DNA of 64,000 bases from Flavobacterium haoranii (GCF_009363055.1 NZ_CP045292.1:2728001-2792000), one strand, 5' to 3'. Positions 6,995 through 16,513 are shown, counted from the first letter of the stretch. Numbers and translations are program-made. The notes: generated from the letters alone by a model not told the origin.

Positions 6995-9166
6995 TTAACC
7001 TTGAGGATTTTCTTTATTTTCTTGAGGTTTTTTATCCTCTCTAGGTGGTCTTGGTAATAATTGTTTTCTAGAAACCTTTTCTTTTCTAGTTTTAGGATCA
7101 ACTCCTAAATATTTTACCATAAATACATCACCCATATTAACTACGTCGCTTGGTTTTTCTGTTCTTTCCCAAGCTAATTCAGATACGTGTAATAAAACTT
7201 CTTGACCAGGCGCTCTTGTATATTCTACAACTGCTCCAAAATCTAACATTTTAACAACTTTTACTTCGTATGCTTCACCAACTTCAGGTTTGAAAATCAT
7301 AGCTTCAATTTTTGCTAACACAGCATCAATACCCGCTTGATTTGTTCCTAAAATTTCTACAATACCTCGATCTCCATCTTCGTTAAGAACAATTGTAGTT
7401 TCAGTATTTTTTTGTAATTCTTGAATATTTTTTCCACCAGGACCAATGAAAGCACCAATCATACTAGCAGGAATAGAACTCATTACAATCTTAGGAGCTT
7501 TAGGTTTTACATTTGCATTTGGTTTTGCAATTGTTTCAGTTATTTTACCTAGTATGTGTAAACGACCATCACGAGCTTGAGCTAAAGCTTGCTCCATAAT
7601 ATCGTAACGTAATCCTTCGATTTTGATATCCATTTGACATGCTGTAATACCGTCAGCAGTACCAGTTACTTTAAAGTCCATATCACCTAAATGATCTTCG
7701 TCTCCTAAAATATCTGATAATACAGCGAACTTATCACCATCTGTAATTAATCCCATAGCAATACCAGAAACTGGTTTTACCATTTGAACTCCAGCGTCCA
7801 TTAAGGCTAATGTTCCAGAACAAACAGTAGCCATTGAAGAAGAACCGTTTGATTCTAATACTTCAGATACTATACGAATTGTATAAGGACAATCTGCAGG
7901 AATCATGTTTTTAAGTGCACGTTGCGCTAAGTTTCCGTGTCCCACTTCTCTTCTTGAAGTTCCTCTTAATGGTTTTGCTTCACCTGTTGAGAATGGAGGG
8001 AAATTATAATGTAAATAGAATTTTTCTTCACCTTGTTCAGATGGTAAATCAATTACGTTAGCTTCTCTTGAAGTACCTAATGTTACTGTAGCTAAAGCTT
8101 GAGTTTCCCCACGTGTAAATATTGCTGATCCATGAGCAGAAGGTAAGTAATCAACTTCAGACCAAATTGGACGAATTTCAGTTGTTTTTCTACCATCTAA
8201 ACGAATTCCTTTTTCAAGAATTACATTACGAACAGCTTCTTTTTGTACTTTATAGTTGTATTTTGAAACAAGTTCTGCTAAATTTTCATTTTCAGCATAT
8301 TCTTCTTCAGTATACAAAGCTTTTACTTCTTCTTTTACTTCTGCAAATTTTTCTCCTCTTTCTTGTTTAGAAGAAGCTTCTTGAGCAATTGCATAATATT
8401 TATCGTAAGCTGCAGCTTTTACTTTTGCTTTTACAGTTTCGTCTTCTAATTCGCCTTCATATTCGCGATAAGCTGGTGAACCTAAAGCGGCTCTTAATTT
8501 TTCTTGAGCTACAATTTGTACTTTAATAGCTTCGTGGGCAAATTTAATTGCTTCTACCATTTCAGCTTCTGAAATTTCTTTCATTTCACCTTCTACCATA
8601 CAAACTGAATCTTTAGAAGCGCCAATCATCATATCGATGTCTGATTGCTCTAATTGTTCGCGACTAGGGTTAACGATTAATTGACCGTTTACTCTACCTA
8701 CACGAACTTCAGAAATAAGATTGTAAAAAGGAATGTCTGAAACAGCTAATGCAGCAGATGCAGCTAAACCAGCTAATGCATCAGGCATAACATTATCGTC
8801 ATGAGACATTAATTGAATCATAACTTGTGTTTCTGCATGATAATCATCTGGGAATAATGGGCGTAAAACACGGTCCACTAAACGCATAGTTAAAATTTCT
8901 TGGTCACTTGGGCGTGCTTCTCTTTTGAAAAAACCACCTGGGAAACGACCTGCAGCAGCAAATTTCTCACGGTAGTCTACCGTTAATGGAAGGAAATCTA
9001 CTCCTGGATTGGCAGTACGGGCAGATACTGCGGTTGCTAAAAGCATGGCATCGCCCATACGAACCACGACAGAACCGTCTGCTTGTTTGGCTAACTTACC
9101 TGTTTCGATAGAGATAGATCTTCCATCTCCTAAATCGATAATTTCTTGGGTTACTTTAGGAATCAT
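6995..9166 (-). CDS. pnp: Polyribonucleotide nucleotidyltransferase (PNPase)
   Basis: PNPase degrades RNA phosphorolytically from the 3' end and is a core RNA-turnover enzyme. The 723-residue protein shows two RNase PH-like domains (about 1-220 and 315-545), the linking helical domain between, a KH domain with the GPGGKN loop near residue 577, and an S1 domain (about 617-690, starting [12 protein letters not shown]). A charged Pro/Lys/Glu-rich tail follows. As in many bacteria it lies immediately downstream of rpsO on the same strand, but a hairpin separates them, so pnp expression is either readthrough or from its own promoter in the 110-base gap. Confidence 0.97.
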   Translation of the reverse strand: MIPKVTQEIIDLGDGRSISIETGKLAKQADGSVVVRMGDAMLLATAVSARTANPGVDFLPLTVDYREKFAAAGRFPGGFFKREARPSDQEILTMRLVDRVLRPLFPDDYHAETQVMIQLMSHDDNVMPDALAGLAASAALAVSDIPFYNLISEVRVGRVNGQLIVNPSREQLEQSDIDMMIGASKDSVCMVEGEMKEISEAEMVEAIKFAHEAIKVQIVAQEKLRAALGSPAYREYEGELEDETVKAKVKAAAYDKYYAIAQEASSKQERGEKFAEVKEEVKALYTEEEYAENENLAELVSKYNYKVQKEAVRNVILEKGIRLDGRKTTEIRPIWSEVDYLPSAHGSAIFTRGETQALATVTLGTSREANVIDLPSEQGEEKFYLHYNFPPFSTGEAKPLRGTSRREVGHGNLAQRALKNMIPADCPYTIRIVSEVLESNGSSSMATVCSGTLALMDAGVQMVKPVSGIAMGLITDGDKFAVLSDILGDEDHLGDMDFKVTGTADGITACQMDIKIEGLRYDIMEQALAQARDGRLHILGKITETIAKPNANVKPKAPKIVMSSIPASMIGAFIGPGGKNIQELQKNTETTIVLNEDGDRGIVEILGTNQAGIDAVLAKIEAMIFKPEVGEAYEVKVVKMLDFGAVVEYTRAPGQEVLLHVSELAWERTEKPSDVVNMGDVFMVKYLGVDPKTRKEKVSRKQLLPRPPREDKKPQENKENPQG

Positions 9167-9279
9167 AAATTTGAATTCTTAATTAAACAAAGGGTTTAGT
9201 TGCGTTGTTGTGTGTGTTGTTGTTAGTTGTTTGAAACCCAATGAAAAACCAAACTTTTTTCTGTCTTTTTTTGTAAACA

Positions 9280-9303
9280 AAAAGGGGCGCAAAGCCCCTT
9301 TAG
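9280..9303 (-). terminator. Hairpin between rpsO and pnp
   Basis: On the minus strand AAGGGGCTTTGCGCCCCTTT is a GC-rich stem followed by Ts, placed just after the rpsO stop. It looks like a full terminator or a processing/attenuation site ahead of pnp. Confidence 0.85.
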
Positions 9304-9307
9304 TTGA

Positions 9308-9577
9308 TTATTTTCTAATACCTAATTCTTTAATAATCTCACGATATCTGTTGATATCCTTGTTTTTTAAGTAGTCTAAAAGACTTTTTCTTTTACCTAC
9401 TAATTTTACTAACGAACGCTCAGTGTTATAATCGTGACGATTTTGTTTTAAGTGTTGCGTTAAGTGGTTAATTCTGAAAGTAAATAATGCAATTTGTCCT
9501 TCAGCAGAACCTGTGTTTTCAGCTTTTCCTCCGTGTTTTGCGAAGATTTCAGCTTTAGTTTCTTTAGTTAAATACAT
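9308..9577 (-). CDS. rpsO: Ribosomal protein S15 (uS15)
   Basis: This 89-residue protein has the full S15 length and signature (GSAEGQIALFTFRINHLTQH, then LVGKRKSLLDYLK). It binds 16S rRNA in the platform of the 30S subunit. It is expressed from a consensus promoter at 9631-9661 with a leader of about 50 bases that contains a perfect hairpin at 9608-9622. S15 often represses its own translation through leader structures, so that hairpin is a candidate control site. The rpsO-pnp order matches many bacteria. Confidence 0.97.
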   Translation of the reverse strand: MYLTKETKAEIFAKHGGKAENTGSAEGQIALFTFRINHLTQHLKQNRHDYNTERSLVKLVGKRKSLLDYLKNKDINRYREIIKELGIRK

Positions 9578-9607
9578 GCCAATATTGTTTAATAATTTTT
9601 ATGTAGA

Positions 9608-9622
9608 TTGAGATTTTCTCAA
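9608..9622 (-). promoter_or_regulatory. rpsO leader hairpin, possible S15 autoregulatory site
   Basis: TTGAGA-AAA-TCTCAA on the minus strand is a perfect six-base-pair stem with a three-base loop in the untranslated leader of rpsO, about 30 bases before the ATG. The regulatory role is inferred from S15 biology in other bacteria. Confidence 0.4.
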
Positions 9623-9630
9623 CATGGGTG

Positions 9631-9661
9631 CAAAGATAAGTTTATTTTTGTATTATACAAA
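9631..9661 (-). promoter_or_regulatory. rpsO promoter (Bacteroidota -33/-7 consensus)
   Basis: On the minus strand TTTG (9661-9658) is followed after exactly 19 bases by TATCTTTG (9638-9631), matching the TTTG/TAnnTTTG consensus of the Bacteroidota primary sigma factor. The initial transcript would begin near the CACCC just after it. Confidence 0.85.
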
Positions 9662-9668
9662 CTAGTTT

Positions 9669-10121
9669 CTAAAATAACTTCGCAACTTCTTCATTTACAA
9701 ACTCTAAAAAGCGTTCGTCGGCTTCAGTAAATGGATCAATTTCATGAGAATCTATATCTATTTGTCCAATATTTTTGCCATTTACGAACAAAGGAATAAC
9801 AATTTCTGATTTTACTGTAAAACTACATGCAATGTAATTGTCTTGAGTTTTTACATCACGAACTACAAAATTTTGGTTCGATTCTGCAACTTGACCGCAA
9901 ATTCCTTTCCCAAATGGAATCACTGTATGATCAGTTTCTGCTCCAACATATGGGCCTAAATGCAATGTCTTGGTGTCGTGGTTTGCAAAATAGAAACCCA
10001 CCCAGTTGTAATAACTAATTTCTTTGTTTAATAATTTACAAATTTCTAGTAGTTTTTCATCTCTTTCCAAGTTAGATGAAACTATTGATTGTATTTCTGG
10101 TTTTAAATTTTCGAAGCTCAT
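9669..10121 (-). CDS. GAF-domain protein, free methionine-(R)-sulfoxide reductase-like
   Basis: The 150-residue protein (start MSFENLKPEIQ at 10121; the 11 upstream residues look non-native) is a single GAF domain of the fRMsr type: YNWVGFYF, GKGICGQVAESNQ, NYIACSFTVKSEIVIPLF and IGQIDIDS. Cys75 and Cys99 align by spacing with two of the three cysteines of the E. coli enzyme, including the catalytic one. The position of the third cysteine is His (TDHTVIPF). Free methionine sulfoxide reduction is thus possible but not assured. It is divergent from xrtF across a 71-base AT-rich gap. Confidence 0.8.
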   Translation of the reverse strand: MSFENLKPEIQSIVSSNLERDEKLLEICKLLNKEISYYNWVGFYFANHDTKTLHLGPYVGAETDHTVIPFGKGICGQVAESNQNFVVRDVKTQDNYIACSFTVKSEIVIPLFVNGKNIGQIDIDSHEIDPFTEADERFLEFVNEEVAKLF

Positions 10122-10192
10122 GTTCTTTTTTTTGCAAAAATATTTATATTGCAATAATGTTAATTATATTTTTTTGTTAAAAATTCTCTCTT

Positions 10193-10750
10193 TTGAAAGC
10201 TGTTATAAACCAACATAAACCTTTTTTTGTTTTTTTATTTAAGTTTTTGGCCTTTTACATAATTTTTGCATTGGCTTATAAAGTTTATTTAAATCAATAT
10301 GATGTTTCTAAATTTGAAGTAGATTTTATTTCTGAAAAAGTTAGTTACCAAACTGTAGCGTTTCTAAATTTTTTTGGAGGTGAAGCGCAAGCATTTCATC
10401 ACGACTTTGAACCATCTATGAAATTAATTTTCAATGGTAAATATTCGTCTCGAATAATAGAAGGTTGTAATGCTGTTAGTGTAATCATTTTATTTTCGGC
10501 TTTTGTTTTTGCATTTTCTAATAAATTTAAAAGAGCATTATTATATATAGTTATAGGATCAGTAATTATTTATGCATTAAATATTGTTAGAATTGCGTTA
10601 CTTACTTATGCATTATTTTACTATCCACAATATGAAGAATTATTGCACGGAACAGTTTTTCCATTATTCATTTATGGAGTAGTTTTTATTTTATGGGTTT
10701 TATGGGTTACTAAATTTTCGGGATATGGTAAAATGGCTATTGAGAAATAA
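10193..10750 (+). CDS. xrtF: Exosortase family protein XrtF
   Basis: This is a polytopic inner-membrane cysteine protease-like protein of the exosortase family, 185 residues. The family triad is visible: Cys92 in EGCNAVSV, Arg133 in NIVRIALL and His152 in LLHGTVFPL. Exosortases cleave C-terminal sorting tags and hand the protein to cell-surface modification; for XrtF I know of no established target. It starts at TTG (10193) because no ATG lies near, and the length fits the family. Its 3' end overlaps the next gene by 26 bases, so the two are translationally coupled. Confidence 0.9.
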   Translation: MKAVINQHKPFFVFLFKFLAFYIIFALAYKVYLNQYDVSKFEVDFISEKVSYQTVAFLNFFGGEAQAFHHDFEPSMKLIFNGKYSSRIIEGCNAVSVIILFSAFVFAFSNKFKRALLYIVIGSVIIYALNIVRIALLTYALFYYPQYEELLHGTVFPLFIYGVVFILWVLWVTKFSGYGKMAIEK

Positions 10751-11162
10751 AGTAAAATTAGGTTTAGTTACTTTACTAGTTTTTTTACTTGTGTTGATTC
10801 GATTTTTTGAATCGGCATTATTTTACGATCCTTTTTTATCATTCTTTAAGTCAGAATTTCAAAATGAGGTCTTACCAGAATACACGACTTGGAAACTTTA
10901 TTTAAATTTATTTTTTAGGTATACTTTAAATTCGGCAATTTCTATTGCTATAATTCATGTTTTATTCGCAAATATGCAATTAACAAAATTGTCATTTTGG
11001 TTATACATTATATTCTTTTTAGGGTTAATTATTCTTTTTGCTATTGAGCTAAATTTTTATCAAGATTATATGCTTATGTTTTACACAAGAAGATTTATTA
11101 TTCAACCCATTTTCTTAATTCTATTTATTCCAGCCTTTTATTATCAAAAATTGAATCGATAA
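10725..11162 (+). CDS. Exosortase F system-associated membrane protein
   Basis: This 145-residue integral membrane protein has about four hydrophobic segments (around residues 10-27, 58-82, 90-108 and 125-140) and polar, aromatic loops. It matches by position and character the exosortase F-associated protein always found next to xrtF in Flavobacteriaceae. The 26-base overlap with xrtF supports a shared complex. Its biochemical role is unknown. Confidence 0.8.
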   Translation: MVKWLLRNKVKLGLVTLLVFLLVLIRFFESALFYDPFLSFFKSEFQNEVLPEYTTWKLYLNLFFRYTLNSAISIAIIHVLFANMQLTKLSFWLYIIFFLGLIILFAIELNFYQDYMLMFYTRRFIIQPIFLILFIPAFYYQKLNR

Positions 11163-11193
11163 TTTTCGTAAATTAGTGTTATAGTTTTATAAC

Positions 11194-12021
11194 ATGAAAA
11201 TTAAAAAACAAACGGGTGAGTGGGTTAATTTTGATAGACAAAAATTAATTAGATCATTGCAAAGTGCTGGAGCCAATTTAGATTTAGCTAATGCAATAGT
11301 TTCTGAAATTGAACCAAAAATCCATGACGGAGCAACATCAAAACAAATTTTTAAGTTGGCTTTTCAAAAACTTAGAACAAAATCCAACTCTAATGCTGCT
11401 CGATATAATTTAAAGAAAGGAATTCAATTTTTAGGTCCGGCCGGATTTTACTTTGAGAAGTACATCGCCAGAATATTTGAATTGCAAGGTTATAAAGCTA
11501 AAACGAATTTAATTGTAGAAGGAAAATGTGTTTCGCATGAACTCGATGTAATTATTCAAAAGGAAATGCATCTAGCAATGGTAGAATGTAAATTTCACGG
11601 CAGTCAAGAAACTAAAACTGATGTAAAAGTTCCGATGTATATTTTATCGAGATTTAACGATTTAAAGAATACAGATTTTAATTTTTTTTCGTCGAATCAA
11701 CAATTTACAAAATGCTGGATTGTAACCAATAATAAGTTTACCGAAGATGCTGTAAAATTTGGAATTTGTAGCGGTTTAAATTTATTAAGTTGGAACTACC
11801 CAGAGAACAATAGTTTAAAAGATATTATTACACATTACCGAGTTTTTCCAATAACTTGTTTAACAACAATAACTCAAGCGGAAAAAGAAATTCTTCTTAT
11901 TGAAGATATTTTAACAGTTTACGATTTTATTCATTTTGGAAAAAGTAAAACGAATTTAAAACTGAGTCAAAATAGATTGAAAAAAGTATTAAATGAATGT
12001 CACCAACTTTTAAATAACTAG
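11194..12021 (+). CDS. ATP-cone / PD-(D/E)XK nuclease fusion protein
   Basis: The 275-residue protein joins an N-terminal ATP-cone (about 1-75; KKQTGEWVNFDRQKLIRSL is typical) to a Mrr/restriction-endonuclease-like domain (about 85-200). The nuclease motif is visible: Glu88 in FEKYIARIFELQGY, Asp118 in HELDVII, then Glu131 and Lys133 in MVECKFH. ATP-cones sense ATP or dATP in ribonucleotide reductases and NrdR, so nuclease activity may be nucleotide-gated. A C-terminal part (about 220-275) is helical and could be a DNA-binding tail. It ends two bases before the beta-CASP nuclease gene, indicating coupling. The substrate is unknown. Confidence 0.8.
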   Translation: MKIKKQTGEWVNFDRQKLIRSLQSAGANLDLANAIVSEIEPKIHDGATSKQIFKLAFQKLRTKSNSNAARYNLKKGIQFLGPAGFYFEKYIARIFELQGYKAKTNLIVEGKCVSHELDVIIQKEMHLAMVECKFHGSQETKTDVKVPMYILSRFNDLKNTDFNFFSSNQQFTKCWIVTNNKFTEDAVKFGICSGLNLLSWNYPENNSLKDIITHYRVFPITCLTTITQAEKEILLIEDILTVYDFIHFGKSKTNLKLSQNRLKKVLNECHQLLNN

Positions 12022-12023
12022 GT

Positions 12024-13378
12024 ATGAAAATTTACTTTTTTGGAGGAACAGAAACCGTTACAGGTTCTAAAACATTAATAGAATCCGATGAAATTAATGT
12101 AATGATAGATTGTGGCTTGTTCCAAGGCCTTAAAGAATTACGATTGTTAAATAGAGAACCATTACCATTTGATGTTAGTTTAATCGATTTTGTGATTCTT
12201 ACGCACGGACATTTAGATCATTGCGGTTGGTTACCATTATTAGTAAAATATGGCTTTGAAGGAAAAATATTTTGTACAGCTCCAACGAAGGAAATTACCA
12301 AGTTGATTTTATTAGATAGTGCTAAAATTCAGGAAGAAGAAGCCGAAAGAGCAAATAACGAGCATTATTCTAAACATGATCCTGCCGAACCTTTATATAC
12401 AGTTGCCGATGCAGAAAAAGTATTTCCGTTATTAAAATCGGTTAATCCTAATGAGGAAATTAAGTTGTCCGATTCTGTTTCGTTCAATTTCTTTTATGCA
12501 TCACACATTTTAGGAGCTTGTTCTATTTCGTTAAGTATCGAAGATAAAAAACTTGTTTTTTCTGGAGATGTTGGTCAAGATGATGATGTATTGTTATTTC
12601 CGCCAATAAAACCAAAACAAGCTGATTATATTTTCTTAGAAAGTACATATGGAAATAGAGTTCATCCTGAAAACAAATCATTACAAGATTTAGAATTATT
12701 CATTAACAATACTTTTAAGCGAGGTGGAAATGTTATCATTCCAAGTTTTGCTGTGGAACGTGTACAAACAATGATGTATTTGCTTTGGCAACTTAAAAAA
12801 GTAGGTAGAATTCCAAATATTCCTTATATAATTGATACACCAATGGGAATTGATGTACTGCATTTGTTTCTTGAGAATACCAAGTGGCATCGATTAACGC
12901 CTCATGAATGTGAAGAAATGTGTAGAATGTTTACGTTAATTTCTGATTATAAAGACACCATTGAAGCGATTTATAACAAACGACCAAAAGTTGTGATTGC
13001 TGCAAGTGGAATGGTAACTGGAGGAAGAGTTTTGTCTTATTTAGAACGTTACATTGATAAGCCTGAAAATACAGTTTTATTAGTAGGTTATCAAGCTGAA
13101 GGAACACGAGGAAGAAGATTGCTAGAAGGTGAGCCAGAAATTAAAATGTATGGAAAATATTATCAAGTTAAAGCTTCCGTTTTTTTAATTGAAGGATTAT
13201 CGGCTCATGGCGATCAAAAGATTTAATTAATTGGTTGTCCGATTTAGATGAAAAACCTCAAAAAATGTTTTTAGTTCATGGTGAAAAAGAAGCATCAAAA
13301 GGTTTAAAACAAAAGATTGAAGAAGTTTATAATTACGAATGTTTAATTCCCGCTTTAAACCAAGTAATTGAAATTTAG
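12024..13378 (+). pseudogene. Beta-CASP metallo-beta-lactamase RNase-like protein, frameshifted near C-terminus
   Basis: This is an MBL-fold nuclease of the CPSF/Ysh1-like beta-CASP group: zinc motif HGHLDH at residues 61-66, FSGDVG, the beta-CASP segment with GGNVIIPSFAVERVQ, AASGMVTGGR, and the RMMBL motif SAHGDQ. Such enzymes cleave RNA. In the written sequence the frame ends at 13226 after GDQKI. One added A in the A4 run at 13216-13219 reads on as KDLINWLSDLDEKPQKMFLV and ends at TAG 13376, giving about 451 residues, the family length. Almost the whole enzyme, including the zinc site, precedes the break. It is coupled to the ATP-cone nuclease. Confidence 0.85.
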
Positions 13379-13410
13379 GAAATTTTAACGCTTTATAATT
13401 TTCAGTTTAT

Positions 13411-13418
13411 TAACTTTG
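13411..13418 (+). promoter_or_regulatory. -7 box very close to the HYC_CC_PP start
   Basis: TAACTTTG matches the TAnnTTTG element and ends nine bases before the ATG at 13428, implying an almost leaderless mRNA. A clear -33 TTTG at the standard distance is not present. Confidence 0.5.
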
Positions 13419-13427
13419 CATTTCGTA

Positions 13428-13829
13428 ATGAACAAGATAACAGGTTTCATATTATCCTTTTTTATATTGATTTCCAATTTAGGATTGGCAGTCAATATTC
13501 ATTATTGTCATGATAAAGTTGCTTCAATAACTCTTGGTTATCCAGAAGGAGATTCTTGTAATGATGATGAAGGAACTTGTTGTGCAAAAGCCGAAAGTCA
13601 TAAAAAATGTTGTTCAGAGACTTCGATAAAAACTGAAAAAAAATCGGATAATCTTGTTGTAAAATCGCTAAGTTTAGATTTGCAGCAGTTTGTTGTTGCG
13701 CAAGAATTCGATTTTAATTTTCAAAAACAAACAGTTTCAATTGATAACCAAAAATTAATTGAAAACTACTGCGAATCTAATTCGCCGCCACTTTATAAAT
13801 TATACTGCCAACTCGTTTTTTACGCATAA
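13428..13829 (+). CDS. HYC_CC_PP-type cysteine-rich exported protein
   Basis: The 133-residue protein starts with a signal peptide (MNKITGFILSFFILISNLGL). It has the hallmark order of the HYC_CC_PP family: NIHYCHDKV, then DEGTCCAKAESHKKCC, and SNSPPLY near the C-terminus. The upstream TTG extension is unlikely, because the -7 box overlaps it. Cysteine and histidine clusters suggest metal binding in the periplasm. It is the first gene of a probable operon with a TonB receptor and an HMA protein, pointing to copper or another soft metal. The family function is not established. Confidence 0.8.
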   Translation: MNKITGFILSFFILISNLGLAVNIHYCHDKVASITLGYPEGDSCNDDEGTCCAKAESHKKCCSETSIKTEKKSDNLVVKSLSLDLQQFVVAQEFDFNFQKQTVSIDNQKLIENYCESNSPPLYKLYCQLVFYA

Positions 13830-13880
13830 TTTTTTAATGTACTCAGAGTAAAATCTTATTGAACATTAAAAAAATTATTT

Positions 13881-16121
13881 ATGAAACATACACTAAGTGT
13901 GTTGCTATTTTTTATGGTATTTTTTGCAAATGCTCAAGATATTATAAAAGGAAAAGTAGTAGACACTAACAACCAACCTTTATTAGGTGCCAATGTTTTT
14001 TGGCAAAACACATCTATAGGCGCATCAACTGATGTAAACGGAGAATTTAGTATTTCTAAAACCGACTTAACCAATAGTTTGTTGGTGAGTTATATAGGGT
14101 TTAAAACTCAAAAAGTAGAAATTTTAAATTCGGAATTTGTAACTGTAGTTTTAGAAGAAGTTACGAATTTGAATGAAGTAACCGTTACTAAAACTCAAAA
14201 AAGTACAGAACATTCTTTAATACAAGCAACGAATGTTCAAAAAATGGGAAGCAAAGAGTTGTTAAAAGCAGCTTGTTGTAATCTTTCGGAAAGTTTTAGT
14301 ACAAATCCTTCCATCGATGTAAATTTCTCGGATGCTGTAACAGGGAATCGCCAAATTAAAATGTTAGGATTAACAAGTCCATATATTTTAATTGCAGAAG
14401 AAAATATTCCTTCTGTTCGAGGCGCTTCTCAAGCTTACGGATTGTCTTATATTCCAGGTACTTGGGTAGAAAGTATTCAAATTACAAAAGGAGCAGGAAG
14501 TGTAATTAATGGTTACGAAAGTATTTCGGGTCAAATTAATTACGAATTGTTAAAACCAGCTAACGATATTCCTTTCTTTTTAAATGCTTATGGCTCTCAA
14601 GATGGGCGTTTTGAATTGAATACGCATTTCAATCAAAAATATTCCGATAAGTTGAGTTCTTCATTATTTGTGCATGGAAATACACGCCAATTTAAAAATG
14701 ATATGAATGATGATGGATTTTTAGATAATCCGATTGGAAAACAAATCAATATTTTAAATCGTTGGCAATATAATGATGTTGAAAAAGGCTGGGTCAGTTT
14801 TTTAAACGTGCGTTATATGAAAGACGAAAAACAAGCCGGACAAGTAGATTTTGATCCAGATACTGATAAATTTACTACGAATGCTTGGGGAAGTGAAGTA
14901 AATACTGAAAAAATAGAAATTTCAAATAAAACAGGTTATGTTTTTCCAGATGAACCGTATAAAAGTTTCGGACTTCAAAATTCATTTCAATCGCACAAAC
15001 AAGATTCTTATTTTGGCTTTAATCAATATGATGTTCATCAAAAAAGTTGGTATTCTAACCTAATTTATAATTCAATTATTAGCAATACAAAAAATAAATT
15101 CGCAACAGGTTTAAATTTTACTTACGATGATTATAATGAATTTGTGGCGGTTAATTTTGCCCAAGATTTTTCAAGAATCGATAATTCCGTTGGAGCATTT
15201 TTTGAATTTACTTATGATAATTTAGACAATCTAAGTGTTGTTGCTGGAATTCGATTGGATAATCATAATAGATTAGGAACATTTGTAACACCTCGCTTAC
15301 ATATTCGATACAATCCATGGAAAGATGCTGTGTTAAGACTTTCTGCTGGAAGAGGAAAACGCGCGGCTAATATTTTTGCTGAAAACCAACAATTATTTGC
15401 ATCAAACCGTCAATTTTCAATTCTTAATAATGATGGAAAGTTATATGGTTTAAATCCTGAAATAGCTTGGAATTACGGTTTAAATTTCATTCAAAAGTTC
15501 AAGATATTTGGAGCAGAATCGGAAATTATTTTAGATTATTACAGAACTGATTTTCAAAATCAAGCTATTGTAGATTTAGATGTAAGTCCGCAACAAGTTG
15601 TCTTTCATAATTTGGATGGAAAAAGTTATGCAAATAGTTTTCAAGCAGAATTTAGTGTAACACCAATTAAACATTTTACGTTGCGTTCGGCTTATAAATA
15701 TTATGATGTACAAAGTGATTATTTGGTAGGTAAATTAGAAAGACCATTGCAAGCAAAACATCGTTTCTTTGCAAATGCTGCATTTGAAACACATATTAAA
15801 GAAAAAGGACAACAATGGAAATTTGATGCAACATATAACTGGTTAGGAAAACAACGTTTGCCAGATACATCAACAAATTTACCACAATACCAATTAGATG
15901 AATATTCATCATCGTTTGGAACATTAAATGCACAAATAACAAGAACATTTTCGAGTACTTTTGAAGTATATATTGGAGGTGAAAACATTACAAATTACAA
16001 ACAAAATAATGCAATTATTGGAGCTGATAACCCTTTTGGAACATATTTTGATAGTAGTTTAGTATACGGGCCATTATTTGGTCAAATGTATTATGCAGGT
16101 TTACGATTTAAAATTAAATAA
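13881..16121 (+). CDS. TonB-dependent outer-membrane receptor, probable metal transport
   Basis: The 746-residue protein has a signal peptide, an N-terminal carboxypeptidase-regulatory-like domain (about 20-95; GKVVDTNNQPLLGANVFW), a plug (about 110-225) and a 22-strand barrel ending in the aromatic-capped AGLRFKIK. The plug contains KAACCNLSESF; a CC pair here is known in a group of receptors linked to copper and metal loci. With the flanking HYC_CC_PP and HMA proteins, a role in copper (or similar metal) passage across the outer membrane is likely. The substrate is inferred only from context. Confidence 0.85.
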   Translation: MKHTLSVLLFFMVFFANAQDIIKGKVVDTNNQPLLGANVFWQNTSIGASTDVNGEFSISKTDLTNSLLVSYIGFKTQKVEILNSEFVTVVLEEVTNLNEVTVTKTQKSTEHSLIQATNVQKMGSKELLKAACCNLSESFSTNPSIDVNFSDAVTGNRQIKMLGLTSPYILIAEENIPSVRGASQAYGLSYIPGTWVESIQITKGAGSVINGYESISGQINYELLKPANDIPFFLNAYGSQDGRFELNTHFNQKYSDKLSSSLFVHGNTRQFKNDMNDDGFLDNPIGKQINILNRWQYNDVEKGWVSFLNVRYMKDEKQAGQVDFDPDTDKFTTNAWGSEVNTEKIEISNKTGYVFPDEPYKSFGLQNSFQSHKQDSYFGFNQYDVHQKSWYSNLIYNSIISNTKNKFATGLNFTYDDYNEFVAVNFAQDFSRIDNSVGAFFEFTYDNLDNLSVVAGIRLDNHNRLGTFVTPRLHIRYNPWKDAVLRLSAGRGKRAANIFAENQQLFASNRQFSILNNDGKLYGLNPEIAWNYGLNFIQKFKIFGAESEIILDYYRTDFQNQAIVDLDVSPQQVVFHNLDGKSYANSFQAEFSVTPIKHFTLRSAYKYYDVQSDYLVGKLERPLQAKHRFFANAAFETHIKEKGQQWKFDATYNWLGKQRLPDTSTNLPQYQLDEYSSSFGTLNAQITRTFSSTFEVYIGGENITNYKQNNAIIGADNPFGTYFDSSLVYGPLFGQMYYAGLRFKIK

Positions 16122-16139
16122 CAATTTAAAACTATAAAA

Positions 16140-16478
16140 ATGAAAAAAATAGTAGCAATTCTATTAATGATGATTTCTTTTGTAACAGTAGCACAAGAGA
16201 AAAAAAGTAAAAATAAAAAAGCAGAATTTAAAGTAAACGGGAATTGCGAAATGTGCGAAAAGCGTATTGAGAAAGCCGCTTTTTCGGTTAAAGGAGTTAA
16301 AAGTGCTGATTGGCATGTTGATCATCATGACATACACTTAATTTTTGATGAAAATAAATGTTCATTAGCCGATATTAAAAAAGCAATTGCAAAAGCGGGT
16401 CACGATACAGAAGAGATTAAAGCAACTGATGAAGATTATGAAAAACTTCACGGTTGTTGTCAATACGAAAGATTATAA
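16140..16478 (+). CDS. Periplasmic heavy-metal-associated (HMA) domain protein
   Basis: This 112-residue protein has a signal peptide (MKKIVAILLMMISFVTVAQ), a Lys-rich stretch and one HMA domain with the metal site GNCEMCEKRIEKA. It ends with an extra LHGCCQYERL cysteine pair. Such proteins bind Cu(I) and pass it between partners. It follows the TonB receptor by 18 bases and precedes a strong terminator, so the three-gene metal operon ends here. Confidence 0.9.
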   Translation: MKKIVAILLMMISFVTVAQEKKSKNKKAEFKVNGNCEMCEKRIEKAAFSVKGVKSADWHVDHHDIHLIFDENKCSLADIKKAIAKAGHDTEEIKATDEDYEKLHGCCQYERL

Positions 16479-16484
16479 ATATAA

Positions 16485-16513
16485 AAAACTCCAACTGATG
16501 TTGGAGTTTTTTT
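16485..16513 (+). terminator. Terminator of the metal operon
   Basis: AAAACTCCAAC-TGAT-GTTGGAGTTTT forms an eleven-base-pair stem followed by further Ts, just after the HMA gene stop. Confidence 0.9.

Noticed and set aside
8122..8370. Leu-rich plus-strand ORF inside pnp
   Set aside because: It is a shadow of the charged helical region of PNPase on the opposite strand; the poly-Leu stretch is reverse-read Lys/Glu codons.
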